Source: Ectocarpus siliculosus | Lineage: Eukaryota; Sar; Phaeophyceae; Ectocarpales; Ectocarpaceae | Reading direction: 5' to 3' | DNA: 57,841 bases | NCBI GenBank assembly: GCA_000310025.1 | Contig: FN649751.1 | Span: 668,329 to 726,169 of the forward strand | Shown here: one piece after another, positions 56,901 through 57,841 of the stretch | Layout: each line of letters begins with the position of its first letter | Numbering within the stretch: the first letter of the stretch is position 1 | Translations under genes and position numbers: made by a program | Notes under the pieces: generated by a model | What the model was told of the DNA's origin: nothing | Seen by the model: only the letters and a program-made list of their open reading frames with translations | Database searches by the model: none

Positions 56901-57085
56901 TAATAAAAAAGACGCCGTAACAAATGGCCTAACAAATCGTTTTTTTGGGCCCCTCCCGGGAGGGGGGGGTACGATGGTTTCATCCCCCCCCCCCAAACGC
57001 CATAAATTTCCTACACAAACAGCTCCATAGTAGATCCTATGGAAAAAGTGGGCATATTTCATGCACGGGGTTAGCACAATCCACG

Positions 57086-57130
57086 TAGTTAGGGTTAGGG
57101 TTAGGGTTAGGGTGTAACCCTACGTAACCC
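57086..57130 (+). repeat. Interstitial telomere-like TTAGGG tract
   Basis: Four consecutive TTAGGG repeats from 57089, then GTGTAACCCTACGTAACCCTAC, so the tract is followed by short pieces of the complementary repeat in head-to-head arrangement. Confidence 0.8.
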
Positions 57131-57165
57131 TACTCCTAAGCCCCCACAGGGCCGACGGCAGCGCA

Positions 57166-57715
57166 ACATGTGCGGCTTTTTTTGTGGCGGGGATATTGGG
57201 GAGAAGTGCAAGACGTGGGTTGTCGAAGCAAAGACGGGGAAAGCTGCGCCTCAAATATAGTATACTCCAACTGTTCTCTTGCGTCCGTGTTGGACTCGCG
57301 AACAAGTCTTGTTGCTATCGGCCTGAAACCGGCGTCGAAGTTCATGACTTCTACACCTTGCACCAACGTACCCCTGTGCTTCTTGTGCAGCCCTGAAAAG
57401 TGGGTGTGGAAGTACACCATCTTCCACCACGTAGAAGGGGAGCATGCCACTCCGTTGGCGCTAAACGAAACGTATCCCAACACTGTGAAGTACACGAAAA
57501 GCTTTGCCGTAGACGAGGCTGAGAAGGCGGCGGTGGTGGGAAAGCTATAGGGCAAGGGTGCGGCTGTCAGAGCCACGTCACACGCCGAAAGGCCCCACAC
57601 CAGAAGAGTACGGCTGGTAAAGCCCCCGTAACACGCCGTAAGGTCGTGCCGGGGGCGGGCGTGGGGTTGATGATGCAGACGAGTCACTCTCAGACGAGTC
57701 GTCAGCGGAGAAATT
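57166..57715 (+). pseudogene. C2H2-like zinc-finger gene fragment, frameshifted
   Basis: One frame starts MCGFFCGGDIGEKCKTWVVE and stops at a TAG near 57256. In another frame the text continues with a segment containing CFLCSPEKWVWKYTIFHH-VEGEH, a C-x2-C-x12-H-x5-H finger, and ends at a TAG at 57548-57550. Further on, 57665-57760 encodes an acidic Asp/Glu/Ser segment. Such Cys-pair, TWVV and WKY...H elements recur in proteins of transposable-element origin in algae and fungi, but I cannot name the family. It looks like a decayed or mis-spliced gene. Confidence 0.3.
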
Positions 57716-57749
57716 GGACTCGGTTGAAGATGAGAGCTCCAAGTCGGAG

Positions 57750-57841
57750 GAGAAGAAGTAGGAGGAGGAGGAGGAGGAAGAGGAGGAGGAGGAGGAAGAG
57801 GATCATGAGAAGGAGGGGGGGGTGGAGGTGAGGGGGGGGGG
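57750..57841 (+). repeat. GAG/GGA-rich purine tract
   Basis: GGAGGA and GAAGAG repeats followed by G-runs to the window edge. It is low-complexity, and the frames through it are Arg- or Glu-rich only because of the repeat. Confidence 0.85.

Noticed and set aside
57750-57841. Arg/Glu-rich coding tail
   Set aside because: Pure GAG/GGA low-complexity that gives charged residues in every frame.

Overview
This is a piece of a nuclear genome of a eukaryote, most likely a stramenopile alga such as a brown alga. That assignment is an inference. It rests on GT-AG introns of a few hundred to about a thousand bases, low gene density, TTAGGG-type telomere-like tracts scattered inside the sequence, secreted VWD-type proteins, and Copia Gag proteins with a Cys-His-His-Cys knuckle. 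There are no operons, ribosome binding sites or bacterial-type features. Two 100-N assembly gaps lie at 30527-30626 and 45821-45920, both inside simple or tandem repeats.

Host genes are few and mostly partial. At 538-1290 (+) are the last two exons of an acidic-tailed protein. At 13067-16703 (+) is an apparently complete, signal-peptide-bearing VWD-domain gene of about six exons. At 28138-28871 (-) are the last exons of an unrecognised gene. At 34600-35910 (-) is a broken, truncated atlastin/GBP-type GTPase gene with readable P-loop and DTQG motifs. Weak exon candidates lie at 46543 and 57166.

The rest is dominated by mobile DNA. Two copies of one Helitron-like element (8443-12941 and, inverted, 18382-24560) flank the VWD gene. 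Both carry a Helitron replicase N-terminal remnant and the same multi-exon gene fragment, and each copy has later private insertions. A 1,235-bp element with 54-bp terminal inverted repeats (25526-26760) sits inside an array of ~98-bp units. The same 98-bp family forms a second array at 29328-30526, mixed with TTAGGG repeats. A direct duplication of about 2.9 kb (30627-33594 and 40690-43560) carries a coiled-coil exon and a Copia gag.

At 50636-56322 is a nearly intact LTR element: 486-bp LTRs, 5-bp target duplication, a polypurine tract, and a single 798-residue Gag reading frame with no recognisable pol. It is inserted inside an older Copia pol gene whose two halves (56323-56566 and 50360-50635) can still be read on either side. 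This gag-only, pol-less, recently inserted element is the most distinctive system in the window.

Minisatellites occur at 3750-4560 (about 152 bp), 49770-50215 (72 bp), 25228-27003 and 29328-30526 (about 98 bp), and inside the TIR element (about 219 bp).
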